DNA of 64,000 nucleotides from the NCBI RefSeq assembly GCF_019175285.1, contig NC_056525.1:132491613-132555612 (forward strand), in the 5' to 3' direction. The notes under the pieces were generated by a model. The model worked only from the letters and a program-made list of their open reading frames with translations, searched no databases and was not told the origin of the DNA. Position 1 is the stretch's first letter. Every line of letters starts with the position of its first letter. The position numbers were made by a program, and so were the translations under genes. Shown in pieces: positions 1 to 11,160 of the stretch. This DNA is from Sceloporus undulatus. Its lineage: Eukaryota > Chordata > Lepidosauria > Squamata > Phrynosomatidae.

Positions 1-919
1 AGTTGTTTGGCGTCTGCGGCATCCCTCCAGAGGTAAAGTGGGCAAGTGCAGGCCGCTGTTTCAGGTGGTCTGTACTGCACCATAGATACATAGAGGTCAC
101 ATTGTTAGTAGATACTAAATAATTTTTAGCAAGGGTTTTGTATTCCATTCTTGCTCAAGATCCTCAAACATGGTGTAACATCTTAGCTGCAGGCAAGAGA
201 TTGATTGTTCAGATCCATTTTAGTCCATTTTTTAGCCCTCGTTATGAGACAATCAACAAACTGAAGTATAATGTAGACAAAGACAGAAGTGCTCTTGTCG
301 GGCAAGAGGCAAATCGGGGGACAAGAATCAGCCTCTGTTGAATGAAGTTATAGTCCCCTTGCAGGCTGAGGTTTGCCATTTGCATCTACCCCTGAATGTA
401 GTTGCTCATGCTTTGGCTGTGGTCTGGACTGTATTTTCATAGTTAAAGCTAGCACATCAATGGCACCTATTCATGAAGAAAAGAGATCAGGTCACAGTTA
501 CACATGTTTGGTACATTCTATGTAGACTACTTTACATAAGGTTTCCTTTTAACAGCATTCATAAACTTCAGTTGTTCCAGAATGTTGCAACCGGGCATTG
601 CTTGAGCCAGTTACGGGGGCACATTACTTTTTTGTTACTAATTATGAGTCACAGTTCAAAGTGCTGCTGATGACCTACATGACTTGGGATCAGGTTATTT
701 TAAAGACCCTGTTCTCTTTGCCATTTTTGGTGGGTGTCACCAGTGTTTCTGTCATTGATCTATTCTGTGCTTTTCTTTTCTCTCCTGAATTTTCTGCTGC
801 TGAGTAGGCCAAGTTATACTGGCATAGCCTGCTTGCCTAGCAGAACCAGAGGACTGCTGAATCTATAACATTTTGTCCTACATTGAAGGCCCCATATTGG
901 CTGACAAATGCCCTAAAAG

Positions 920-1025
920 AAATGGTGAATCTGACCTCCAAATGTTTCACAAACATAATTGACTGCTTATCTATGAATATGGCCTTTTTCATAATGTGAG
1001 ATGGTTTTGCTTTCAAGGATCTGGA
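920..1025 (+). pseudogene. Decayed tandem copy of ALOX5 exon 9 with its 5' splice site
   Basis: The stretch ending near 995 matches the 3' half of ALOX5 exon 9. It reads LLIYEYGLFHN where the real exon reads [11 protein letters not shown]. The match continues without a break through the donor (AATgtgaga here, AAGgtgaga in the real exon) and about 35 nt into the intron (ttttgctttc, gatct-gaag). About 36 of 40 bases agree over the best block. The exon's 5' half is barely recognisable, an in-frame TGA lies just upstream of the matching codons, and I see no acceptor. Because the match crosses the exon/intron border, this is a genomic tandem duplication rather than a processed copy. It lies about 940 bp upstream of the real exon. 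Confidence 0.7.
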
Positions 1026-1089
1026 AGGGATCACAGTATCTAAGTCCCAGATGTAAAGATGCATCTTCCAACAAGAGCAAAACCCAGCA

Positions 1090-1250
1090 AAACATTATTC
1101 TGTTTTTAGAACTTGAGCAGGGTTAGGTCTAGTTAATACTTGGGTGGAGAACCAGCAGAGATTTCCAGGCAGGGCTCTGAAAGAATCCTGCCTAAAACTT
1201 GGAATGGAACCATCAATCAGAGTTGACCATTTGACTGACTATGCAGCAGC
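1090..1250 (+). repeat. 5S-rRNA-derived SINE, degenerate
   Basis: Bases 1112-1152 resemble the 3' half of 5S rRNA (agcagggt, then gttaatacttgggtgg for GTTAGTACTTGGATGG). A tail follows (ctgcctaaaa, then agagttgacc) that resembles the tail of the clearer copy at 42.9-43.4 kb. It is old and incomplete at the 5' end. Confidence 0.55.
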
Positions 1251-1846
1251 TTCCTATTTAAGTTGTGGCTTTGCTGAAGAGGGTAAGTGGCAGAAGGGAA
1301 GAATGCATGATGGCAAGTTCATCTTTATTTATTTAGTTAGTTCATCTTTAGTTCAAGTGGCAATTGAGTTATGGCCTCATTGCATTTGAAGTTGGCATGT
1401 GATGGGCAGGACAGAGATGATCACAGGGATAATATGTGACACCAGCTTCCTCAAAACCTCTGTCTCTGGGGTGAGCGGTATGCATCCCTAAGATTTCTTT
1501 AAACGGCCTAAACTGGCAATGATGGTTTTACTTAAACAAAAAGTACATTATGGTCCAACAAGTTGGAATACCATCTGTATGCTGAATTATTTTTTTAACA
1601 CTAGGAACACCTTTTTCTCATAATGTAATTTTAACATCTTGGCAATGTATGTCTCATTGACTGGTAAAGAAATAGGCTTTGAACTTGTCTTCCTTGTCAG
1701 TAGAAGTAGTTTATTTAAAGGCATGGACCAACTGAGATTCTGTACTGTATTGTTTGAAAGCAGTCTGTTTTTGGAACCAATCACATTATATTGAGAAAAC
1801 TGTAAGGAATATTTAATCCTGAGCGGCTTTCTTTTCTGGATTACAG

Positions 1847-1933
1847 CTCCTTGTGTCTCATGTACGATTTACAATAGCCATCAACACCAAAGCCCGTGAA
1901 CAGCTTATATGTGAATATGGCCTTTTTGATAAG
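1847..1933 (+). CDS. ALOX5: ALOX5 exon 9 (arachidonate 5-lipoxygenase)
   Basis: ALOX5 is the iron dioxygenase that turns arachidonate into 5-HPETE and then leukotriene A4. It works at the nuclear envelope with FLAP. This 87-nt exon is phase 0 at both ends and codes 29 residues, from [17 protein letters not shown] to GLFDK. They align without gaps to human residues about 395-423. The residue matching Ala410, the Ala/Gly site that sets S stereochemistry in lipoxygenases, is kept, as is Cys416. Human Cys418 is Tyr here. The acceptor is ttacag and the donor is AAG|gtgaga. The exon length equals that recalled for human exon 9. Confidence 0.97.
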
Positions 1934-2384
1934 GTGAGAGGATTTTGCTTTCTTCATAGATCTAGAAGCCCTACAGACAAGGAAGTGCCTTCTAACAGAA
2001 GCAATCTTCCTCTTCCCCCCAAAAGGCAACAGCACAGCTAAAAACAAAACAGGGCAGGGCAAAACAGTAATTAATCCCCGAAGTCCAAATGAAACAGAAT
2101 ACAAAGGTATTTTGTAGCACCTTTGGGTATAACTGAGCAAAAGGAGTTGTAACATAAGCTTTTGTAGATTTGGTCTACTTCCTCGGAGGCATGGAGTAAA
2201 CTGGTGCCCAGGAAAGACCTTTATAATCAGACTGTATAAATTGCCATAGAAATGCAAACTGTGGATATGGTGATGAGATGACAAGTTCAGCTTCATCAAT
2301 GATCAGGAGGAAAAATGTTGCCTAAATCTCAAAGGTGATATAAGATTCCTTTGAATACTGATATTCCAGTCTAACATAGATATA

Positions 2385-2702
2385 ATAATAGCAATAGCAA
2401 GTACATTTCTATACCTCTTATCAGTGCACTTAAGCACTCCCTAAGCGGTTTACAACGTGTAAGCTAATTGCCTCCAATAATCTGGGTACTTGGGGATGCT
2501 TTGATTTAGATTTCCTGCATGGCAGGGGGTTGGACTGGATGGCCCTTGTGGTCTCTTCCAACTCTATGATTCTATGACCTCGGAAGGATCCAAGCCTGAG
2601 TCGAACTTGAGCCCTTTTGCTGGTATTGAACTCACAACTTTATGGTTTGTGAGTGAGTGGCTGTAGTACAGGCATTTAACCACTGCGCCACTGCACTACC
2701 AA
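2385..2702 (-). repeat. tRNA-derived SINE (type C) split by a CR1 fragment
   Basis: On the minus strand it opens with a tRNA-like A box (GGCGCAGTGGTTAAATGC) and a B-box-like GTGAGTTCAATACC. It ends in a tail reading ACTTGCTATTGCTATTA. A second copy of the tail half lies at 57823-57990. The body is interrupted at 2492-2577 by a CR1 3' end in the opposite orientation. Confidence 0.65.
2492..2577 (+). mobile_element. CR1 LINE 3' end
   Basis: It has the typical CR1 tail: ggggttggactggatggccc followed by cttccaactctatgattcta. Only the last ~85 bp are present, as expected for 5'-truncated CR1 insertions. Confidence 0.8.
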
Positions 2703-3491
2703 CTGAAACAGAAGGTTTTAACTTATCAATGAGGGATAATTTTGAAACTTTCCTTTGAAGTCAGTTCTATAATATATTGTTCTGCTGTTAGAAGAAAGAC
2801 ACTGTTCTTATTGGAGGCTCATTAAACCTCTCCATGAGATAAAATTGAAACCACAACCTTCTTAAAGCTGAATACTAAACTATATTGAATACTGAACTAT
2901 AAATTAATTTCTGTAAAGCGGAATAGTATTCTGTTTTCAAATTCTCAAATCGGTCTTCCAGGAAGGAGCAAAACCACCATGAAGCAGCTCTTCTAATCCT
3001 GAAAGAAACCCCCCCCCCCATTACATAAAATGGTGCCAAAACACACTAAGAGATCCAAGATAATCAATAAGGTCATGCTCTCTCAGTCTCTTTCTTTGTG
3101 AAGATCTATCCATGTGGCTGAGACAGTCTCATGCATGCTTACTTGTATCTGTTCAGTGAAACATGTCTAGGAATCATGTTTAGAATTGGAGCCTCAACTC
3201 TAACAACAAGGCAGAAACCAAATTGAAATAGAGCCAGAAAACTGCTGTCTTCAAAGTTTGCCTTGCAAGAAACTGGGTACCATTCTCTTCTGCATTTCAG
3301 CCCTCCCCCCCAAAAAAAGTCACATTAGAAACTTATTTTCTAGTTGAGAAGAATCACTTTCGTTCTTATTTCTTTGGAGGATTGGTTTAACAGCTCTTAA
3401 GGGAGTCTAACCACTATTACGAGCATGTATTTGCACAACCATGAAATTGCCTTTGATTAATACTGTGTACCATTTTGGGGGGGCGCCAAAG

Positions 3492-3670
3492 GCAAATGCT
3501 ACTGGAGGAGGCGGACATGTGCAGATGGTTCAGCGAGCAATGAAGCAAACCACCTACAGTTCCCTCTGCTTTCCTGAAGAAATCAGGGCACGACACATGG
3601 AAAGTTACGAAGATATTCCGTACTACTACTATCGAAATGATGGTCTCAAGGTGTGGGAAGCAATAAGGAG
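3492..3670 (+). CDS. ALOX5: ALOX5 exon 10
   Basis: This 179-nt exon codes 59 residues plus two bases, starting [12 protein letters not shown]. It keeps the residues matching human Ala424 and Asn425, which help set 5-lipoxygenase positional specificity. The block [13 protein letters not shown] matches human EDIPYYFYRDDGL. The donor is AG|gtatga, phase 2, matching the next exon. The acceptor is unusual: the intron ends gggggggcgccaaag and lacks a good pyrimidine tract. The exon start is nevertheless fixed by homology and by phase with exon 9. Confidence 0.95.
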
Positions 3671-4300
3671 GTATGAGGCTTCCTGAAATAATGTCTGTTA
3701 TGTTATATAGACTCTGGAGAGCAATAACAAAATGACAGAGGAGTTTATCAAATGGGAGGAATTTCTCTTAAATTCGAATGAAAAGAAAGTGGGGCCAGAA
3801 CACATTCACTTAGAGTCGCTAGTTTAGCGCAATTACGTGAATACGCATTGCATTCGAACTGGCTTCCTGTTGCCCAAAAACAGCATGCCATTGCCTGAAT
3901 TTGTGTATGGCACTCTATCACGCAATAAAGTGAAACCACATGATTGTGTTCGGACTGACTTCCCATTGCCCGAATTTGTGTGTAGTGGGTTATCACGCAA
4001 TAACATTAAACCCCATAATTGCATTCAGATTGTCATTGGATTATACTTCCAGTTTCCCTTGTCTGATAAACTCCAGTCTTTGGAGTATGGTTTGGTTTTG
4101 CCATTTCACTTCTAATAACATTTGGAGCATGTTGTGGAAGTTGGGTTCATCCTTTATATAACAATCTCCTTTTGTATCTTTTTACTCCTTTACTGTCAAA
4201 ACTAGTGCCTCCCCAAGTTCAAAAATTTCAGGATTCAGTGGTAAACTCAGAAAACTATAGCTTTATACCAGAGACATTTATTCTCAGAAGTAAATAACAA

Positions 4301-4499
4301 GTGTTGTTGTTGTTGTTGTTGTATGCCTTCAAGTTCTTTCCAACTTGGCAAGATTTGTTCATAGGTTTGCCATTGCCTTTGCCTGAGGCTGAGAGCATGT
4401 GTCTTGTCCAAGGTCACCCAGTGAATTTCATGACCGAGTGGGGAATCAAACCCTGATCCTCCATAGTTGTAGTGCAACATTCAAACCACTACACCACAC
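4301..4499 (-). repeat. tRNA-derived SINE (type A)
   Basis: Minus strand: the head is GTGGTGTAGTGGTTTGAATG, with a B-box-like region (GATCAGGGTTTGATTCCCC). The body runs through GGTCACC and AGCCTCAGGCAAAGGCAATG, and the tail GAAGGCATAC is followed by CAA repeats. Other copies in the window lie at 25545-25785, 41815-42518, 44000-44135 and 50846-51084. Confidence 0.8.
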
Positions 4500-6201
4500 A
4501 TACAATTTCAAATCATTGGTGGGCTATTTTCTCATTTTCTACAAAAACAACCTTGTTCCTCTTGTTTCACATGCCACCCCCTCCTTATTTCTTCTGCCTG
4601 CTTTCCCAGGGAAATAACCTTGGGTATACTTGAGCCAGGCATAACCCCCAGTTATTTCAGCACAAGCGAATGTTATCAACAGCCTCTCACAATAAACACC
4701 TCACTCCATATCCATATCATGACTAATAACTTGTTAAATTCCCTGCAAGGCCTACTCTAGTTAAGAACAGATCAGTTAGACCTGTTGCAATATGGCCGAA
4801 AAAGTGAGTAACTTGTTTGCAGCCTTTTCATTTATCTGTGATAGTTCTTCACTTTTATTAAGAGCAAAGCATGATGCAAAACCTTGTAAGCCTGCTCTTC
4901 CTCTTCTGTATTTCTTTCTGGCCCACTTCCCATTTTTGTTGCAGTTATCACAATTATGCTGATGTTGCACCAGTGTTTCCTACATCTAGCTCACAAAGTG
5001 TGAACCACAGCAACTCATTTTGAAAGCTAAAAACCCAATTAATTGCCCTTAAAATAATTCCTAGAATGGGCTTTGGCTTAATTGTATTTAACTTTGAATT
5101 TGATTGCTCCCATTGTATTTTTGCCTAGAGTGGAGTTGGTTGCATAATTTAAGAAGCACATAGAAATATAATAATATGGGCTGGCTCTTTTTATTTTATG
5201 TTTGTTGCAAGAAGAAAAAATGCTATATATGGCATGTGCTATTCCATCATGAAGTGTCTGGGTCTCAACAAACTCTCCCAATAATTAATGAAAGTGATGG
5301 ATAAGCTCATTTCTCCCAGAGTTGCAGAGTTGATACATATTATTTAAATATTTTCATCTGGCAAAATGTTTGTACTATGCATGATCCAAAAAAAGAATTC
5401 AATCATTTTAGTACATTTTATTGATATTGACCCAGTATTCTCACGTAATTATATGATTCCCTTTGTCTCCGTCTCCTTCTCTCTTTGAATTGATTTTTTT
5501 TAACTTTTTAATTCCCATAGTCTAGAAATGTGTGATAAATATTTTTTATCTGCTGCTTCACATCTCCAACAAATAACAGTAGCTTTCGAGTAGATTGTAC
5601 TCAACATTTGCAGAATCTGAAATTCACAAAAGCTTTCTCTTGAATTCTGGCCCAATGTAATTCATTCCTCCCCCTTGCTAGTCTTTTTATTTTATATTTT
5701 TCCAGTTTTTTGTGCAATTTAGGAGATCTCTAGCCTTAATTTAAGTTTTTAAAAACTTTTAAAGGCATAAATCATGGCTGTAGAACTCTGGAAATGCATG
5801 AAAAAAGTTTGTATTTAAAAAATACCAAACCTAAAATCATACACACGTTTCTCAGTATTTTGATTTGTTCTTTCTTGAAAAGTAATTTATATAATTCTTT
5901 ACAGTCTCTCAAATAACTATATTTTCTGAATAACCGAGTAACAACTGTTGTGCCTCCAAATACTGAAACAGAGGTAATTGTCCATTATAAATTTTATGCC
6001 AAATTTGAGAATAAGTTTGCAACGCTGCGTCCTTAAAGAGAATTTGTAATATTGGTAATCCTGCTTTTCCCCATATCTTTGATATACTTCTACACTGTAA
6101 TCTGTTAATGTAGAAGGAGACTAATCTGGACTGAGTTTATTTTAAAAAGACAGCTGATGTGGGGATCTTTCTCATTTCTTGTAAATCTTCTTTACTATGA
6201 T

Positions 6202-6755
6202 GGTTTGTTGTTGTTAACTGCCCTCAAATCGACCTCGACTCATGGCGACCCTGCAGATGAGATACCTCCAGGATTCCCTGTCCTCCACTGCCCATGGCCT
6301 CCCTGACCGAGTCTAACCATCTGGCATGTAGTCTTCCTCTCTTTCTACCACCCTCTACCTTTCCAGCATCGTAATCTTTTCTAATTAATCATGCCTCCTC
6401 ATTATGCGTATGTGGCTAAAGTACAACAGTCTCAATTTAGTCATCCTGCCTTCCAAAAAGAGTTCAAGCATGATCTGTTCTAGGACCCATTTGTTTGACT
6501 TCTTGGCTGTCCATAGGATCCTCAGCACTCTTCTCCAGCACCACATCTCATATGAATTGATTTTCTTCCTATCTTGTTTCTTAACTGTCCAGCTCTCACA
6601 TCCATTAATGTTAATTGGGAGTGCAGTGGCTTGGAAAATCCTCTCTTTAGCGTTCAGAGTTATATCTTTGCACTTTAGGATCTTGTCAAGTTCTTTCATA
6701 GCTGCCCTTCCCAGTTCATCAGCATCTGAAGTGGTCTCTCTTGCTACCTCCACAT
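6202..6755 (-). mobile_element. BovB (RTE) LINE 3' end
   Basis: The minus-strand frame at 6385-6753 reads ITLNAKERIFQATALPININ, then GCESWTVKKQDRKKI and MWCWRRVLRILWTAKKS. This is the typical C-terminal part of the BovB reverse transcriptase ORF. The 3' end on the minus strand reads ggtcgccatgagtcgagg and then tgagggcagttaacaacaac. The element is 5'-truncated. Further copies lie at 8102, 36706, 44300, 53350 and 61073. Confidence 0.85.
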
Positions 6756-7330
6756 AGTATTAGCTGCTTCATATTTTTCACTTTTTATTATCTCTTCTTT
6801 TTTATATATCTGTTTTGGCTTCCTTGTGTTTTTGAGTACTCTTAACATGTTTGAGTACTCTTAACATGTTTTTGCATGCTTTCAGGAGTTAGGTTTCAAA
6901 GACATTTATAGAGAAATGTAAAGATTATGTACATGAATCTTCAGAAATAAGCTCTCTCCCATTGGTGGATGCATGCAGAGTTTACAGAGCATGGGTAAAG
7001 AGCCTATTATTGAATTCTGTCAGTATGGTCAAGGATTCACTAAAGACATTCATTTGTTCAGACTTTAGGCCCTACTTTGAGAACAGGCTTTTAAAGCCTG
7101 TAAAGGATAGGTTTTCATAGCTTCTCTGCACTAGTCCAGCATAGTTTGTGTTGTTCAGCACTCAAGTTTGCACGTGCCATCTACTATCCTTCTGCCCTCA
7201 GAGTCAATATTTGTTGAGCCTTTGACTTTGGTGGCAGCAACTAGCTTGGCACCAACACACCAGCATCTCATTGAACACTTTGAATGTTTGGAAGACGTTA
7301 TGACTAATTATCACTTTGTGCATATAAATG

Positions 7331-7331
7331 C

Positions 7332-7376
<45 letters not shown>

Positions 7377-7476
7377 NNNNNNNNNNNNNNNNNNNNNNNN
7401 NNNNNNNNNNNNNNNNNNNNNNNNNNNNNNNNNNNNNNNNNNNNNNNNNNNNNNNNNNNNNNNNNNNNNNNNNNNN

Positions 7477-7518
<42 letters not shown>
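7331..7518. repeat. CT/CA/GA microsatellite with a 100-N assembly gap
   Basis: A CT run and a CA run precede exactly 100 Ns (7377-7476). A CA run and a GA run follow. The round size of the gap suggests an unknown true length. Open frames across it are artefacts. Confidence 0.97.
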
Positions 7519-7605
7519 AAGAGTTAATAGAGCAAAACACAGATAATAGTGCAAGTCATAGATGACCATAGACATTTTGCTAACTTCCCTTGCTGTTTCC
7601 TACAG

Positions 7606-7727
7606 CTTTGTGACAGATGTTATCAACATCTATTATGAGAGTGAAGAGAGAGTGTGTGAAGATGTGGAGCTCCAGGCCTTTGTGAAGGACGTTTATATCT
7701 ATGGGATGAGAGGCAACAAGGCTTCAG
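7606..7727 (+). CDS. ALOX5: ALOX5 exon 11
   Basis: This 122-nt exon is phase 2 in and phase 1 out. It codes (S)[19 protein letters not shown] and then [22 protein letters not shown]. It matches human residues about 483-524. The region matching the human nuclear-import and PKA segment (R518-G-R-K-S-S523-G) reads RGNKASG: Ser523 is kept but Arg520 is replaced by Asn. The acceptor is ttcctacag and the donor is TCAG|gtgagg. Confidence 0.97.
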
Positions 7728-8101
7728 GTGAGGTTGAACTAGATCATCTGTCCTGCAATGCTGCCCAGTGTGTAAATTATAGTTTCCCCCTTTAACACCA
7801 AGTGGGTCAATTGGGCTTAGAGAGACAGAAAAAATTCTGGCCAATAACTCCCTTCTTTTCCTGAAAGGAAAGGAATTATGGAATAAAACTGAAATAGATG
7901 GAATATTGTACAAGACTTCCCAAAACTTTAGGCATTTAGTTAACTATAAATAACAAATACTGATAACTGTCATACATCAAAGTGTATTAATGAAAACACT
8001 GAGCAGACATTAATATTTAATCATGTACCGTATATATGTTCTGAATCATTGTATTAAAAGAAGTATGAGATTTTTCAGCTTCTCTCAATCTCTCTAAAAC
8101 G

Positions 8102-8250
8102 TTTGTTGTTAACTGCTATCAAGTCAACTTTGACATATGGAGACCCTATGAATGAGTGACCTCGAAGTCCCCATGTCATCAGCAGCCCTGCACAGGTCTT
8201 GCAAACTCAGGGCTGTGGCTTCCTTGATTGAGTTGATCCATCTGAAGCCA
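8102..8250 (-). mobile_element. BovB LINE 3' terminal fragment
   Basis: The plus strand starts ttgttgttaactgctatcaa, passes through gagaccctatgaatga and ends near cttccttgattgagttgatc. This is the complement of the BovB 3' end and last codons seen in the other copies. It is about 150 bp long and diverged. Confidence 0.75.
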
Positions 8251-8344
8251 AGTATATTACTTCTCACATTCAGCTGCTATCATACTATTTAATTGGGAAA
8301 TGTTCAGTGTTCTAAAGCTGATGATGTTCCTCGCCCCATTCTTC

Positions 8345-9655
8345 TCCCAGTTCATTTTTTAAAAATTATTAATTAATTTTTGATACAGTACTAAGCCAAT
8401 ACAATACCAAAGGATAAATACAAAAACATAAACAAAATAAAATAAACTTTGAAAAAAAAGGGAAAGAAAAAGGAAAGAGAGAAAAAAGGAAGAAACCTGT
8501 TAAACTCAAAATTAACACAAATGAAAATGCGTTCATTCAGTCACCCATTAACCCTCCACCCTGTGAAATGTATTGCTTCCCATTCATCTGTCTTGCAGTT
8601 TTATATACATTTGTCTACCTAAAAGACAAAGAAATGAAGAGAGAGAAAGCGAAGATTAAAGAAAGTAAAATAAGATTTCCCCCTTCACTCTCTATTTGTT
8701 TCCCCCTCCTCTGCCCTCTTTAAGAATTATTTATACATCAAATCCTATTAATACTATGCCTCCTCTTACATCTTTAACACAATCCATAAAAGGTTTCTTT
8801 AAAAAATATCAGTACCATTACCATTTACTAAATTAGTTAGTTTTGCTAGTTTGGCAAAGCCCATAATCTTTTGTAGCCATTCTGAAGTAATCGGTATTTC
8901 TTCTTTTTTTCAGTTTTTGGCATAAATTGACCTTGCAGCTGCAGTCATATAATATAATAAGATTTTATATTCTCTTTCCATTTTATTTTCAAAATCAATC
9001 ATATTTAGCAAATATAGGTCAGGTCTAGCTCACGTCTTTCCCCAAGATCTTTTGTTCAACAGAGGCTATTGTTAACTAAAACTTCCAAGTTTTTTTACAT
9101 GTCCACCAATGATGGTAAAATGTTCCAACCTTTTGGTGGCATTTCCAGTATTTATTCATTATTCCCATATACATTTCCACCTCAGATACCACCTAAAAAC
9201 ATTTTATAGTAATTTTCATTTAGGTCATAACAACATGTGAACTTCAATTCTCTGGTCCAGACCTTCTCCCACTGATTCATCTGAATCTTATATCCTGTAT
9301 TATTTGCCCAGTGGATCATCCATTCCTTAACTGTTCCTTTTCTGTATTAAATTTTAATAACAATTTATATAATTTGGCTATAATATGATCATTTCCCAAA
9401 TTTATTATGTTCTCAAATTCTGTTCTATTCTGTTCAAAACAATAACTTAACGTTATCTTCTTGAAAGCTTTCCTTTGGTAATACATCAACCACTGTAATT
9501 TAAAGCCTTCTTCCTCTAATTTTTTTAACTGTTTAATATTCCACTTTATTTTTTTCTCTAATAGATCACCATAAGTCAACCAGTTTCTCACGTTATTTCC
9601 TGTAAAAAACTTCTTGTGGGGATAGCCATTTAGGAATATCCCCACAGGCTATGGC
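8345..9655 (-). mobile_element. L1 LINE, 3' part of ORF2 and 3' UTR
   Basis: The minus strand encodes L1 ORF2 C-terminal blocks: KCHQKVGTFYHHWWTCKKTW near 9080-9155, and further upstream LEEEGFKLQWLMYYQRKAF (frame 9316-9645). The frame is decayed between these blocks. The low-coordinate end is an AT-rich, A-rich 3' UTR. The element is 5'-truncated near 9650. Confidence 0.8.
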
Positions 9656-10279
9656 TAATTTATAAAAATTTCTAATATGGTTACAACATTTTAGTCTTGG
9701 ATTTGGGATATTTGTCACAGTTGCTATTAGCCTATATTATGACAGCATAAATCACCACTGTAAAATATTTCACTCATATGTTTCAACATGTTTAAAAATT
9801 AATCCACAAAAGGTTTCCCTAGACGTTTGTAGCTGGTGCATGATATAATTGTGTTGTGTGTATCATGATTTTCCAGAGTATAGCTGGAATCCCAGGGCCA
9901 TGTCTTTGCCTTTGTTTCCATCCTGTCAGATCATGCAAACCAGAGCTGTGACTGTTCATAATAAATATGTTGCATGAGTCTGCTAATGGAACCAACATGT
10001 GCTCTGAAAAAATAGGCCACTATTAAAATTAATATCACAAGTTTCTTGGATACATTGACCTAAATCCATTTGCTAGTCCTGTTAGCGCAGATCTATTGAA
10101 TCAATGGGTTTTTCATAAATTCATTTACCATTCAGTAGTTGATTCAATGAATCTACTCCAGTTGGGAATCTTTAATTTAAGTCTTTAATTTAGCATATGT
10201 GATTCTTAAAAGCCATATATATACTAACTGTATTCACTAATACAATTTGGATAAAGACTGAGTCCAGAAGACTGTAGGT

Positions 10280-10467
10280 CAGTGATGGTGAACCTTTTTG
10301 GAGCCGAGTGCCCAAACTGCAACCCAAACCCCACTTATTTATTGCAAAATGCCATGTCCCTCTGGCTTTCTCATAACAAACTCTGTGCGGGGGCGATGAC
10401 ACATGTGCCCACAGAGAGGGCTCTGAGTGCCACCTCTGGCACGCATGCCATAGGTTTGCCATCACTG
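10280..10467 (+). mobile_element. Short hAT transposon resembling OC1 (OposCharlie1)
   Basis: It begins cagtgatggtgaacc and ends ggtttgccatcactg, which are inverted ends. It is flanked by a perfect 8-bp target duplication, ctgtaggt (10272-10279 and 10468-10475), as hAT elements make. The internal start (gagccgagtgcccaaactgc, then aacccaaaccccacttattt) agrees with my recollection of the OC1 consensus. At 188 bp it cannot encode a transposase. Confidence 0.8.
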
Positions 10468-10956
10468 CTGTAGGTGGTGCTGTTCACAACTGCACAATAG
10501 TGACTTTCCCTGGGAGACAATTACTATTTTGCTCACATAGTAGTCTCATTTTTGATTATCACTCTTCTGGCTTCTGCAACTCCCTGAACTTTTTATCATG
10601 TTACATGGGCAGTCTGAGTAGGTCTGGGAGCCAGTCTTCTACCTCTGAAACTCACAGTCTTCTAAAAATGCAAAAATGCACCAACAAAAACAGAAGGGGG
10701 GGGACAAGAATAAAAGTAGGGTGGATGGGGCAGACCTGGACAAAAGTCCACTTCTGGTGTGTTTTCTACCTTTAAAAATGCAGGAAGTCACTGCAACTAT
10801 TTGAAATGTTAATTGCTGCTCCTAGAAGCCTCCAAGAAAGATAGTTCACCTTCCTTTTTTGCCAGGAAACACGAGGCCTGAGGAGTCTGTGCTTTACTTC
10901 CGCAGTTGCGCCATTGCCACACCATTGATTCTGAGGCAAAGGGTCAGAAAAAACAA

Positions 10957-11042
10957 TGTATATAATATGGCTATCATATGAACATCTCCTAAATTTATTT
11001 TGTTCTCAAATTCTGTTCTATTCTGTTCAAAACCATAACTTT
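10957..11042 (-). mobile_element. L1 fragment, repeat of part of 9361-9447
   Basis: The 86 bp closely match the L1 ORF2 segment at 9361-9447, sharing gttctcaaattctgttctat and tctgttcaaaac. It ends about 120 bp before ALOX5 exon 12. It is either a second L1 insertion or a local duplication of the first. Confidence 0.65.
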
Positions 11043-11160
11043 TGTTTGTCTTCGTCATGAGATTGTGAAAACGAAATGTTATTTTGTTTTTTAAAAACTC
11101 AGAACAATTTGGATCCTTTCATTTAAATGTATTAATTTAGGCTTTTCCTCTGCCTTTCAG

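Larger units (their letters stand above)
1..1846 (+). other. ALOX5: ALOX5 intron 8 (partial)
   Basis: No ALOX5 exon 8 coding sequence is found here, so the window opens inside intron 8. The intron holds a decayed copy of exon 9 (about 920-1025) and a 5S-rRNA-derived SINE (about 1090-1250). I recognise nothing in the remaining sequence. The small open frames in it have no recognisable protein similarity and no splice context. Confidence 0.8.
1934..3491 (+). other. ALOX5: ALOX5 intron 9
   Basis: It carries a tRNA-type SINE (about 2385-2702) that is interrupted by a CR1 3' end (2492-2577). The rest, 2703-3491, shows no gene or recognisable repeat apart from short C and A runs near 3010 and 3305. 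Confidence 0.8.
3671..7605 (+). other. ALOX5: ALOX5 intron 10, including an assembly gap
   Basis: It contains a tRNA-type SINE (4301-4499), a BovB 3' end (6202-6755), a short direct repeat near 6833-6868 and a microsatellite with a run of Ns (7331-7518). 3671-4300 and 4500-6200 hold no gene that I can support. Confidence 0.8.
7728..11160 (+). other. ALOX5: ALOX5 intron 11
   Basis: It is mostly repeats: a BovB tail (8102-8250), an L1 3' part (8345-9655), an OC1-like hAT (10280-10467) and an L1 scrap (10957-11042). 9656-10271 and 10476-10950 show nothing that I recognise. Confidence 0.8.

Noticed and set aside
4301-4499. tRNA gene (A and B box-like motifs)
   Set aside because: No cloverleaf or acceptor stem; the motifs belong to a repeated SINE head.
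7168-7575. Open frames with Leu-Ser, Thr-His and Arg-Glu runs around the Ns
   Set aside because: Translations of CT, CA and GA repeats across an assembly gap.
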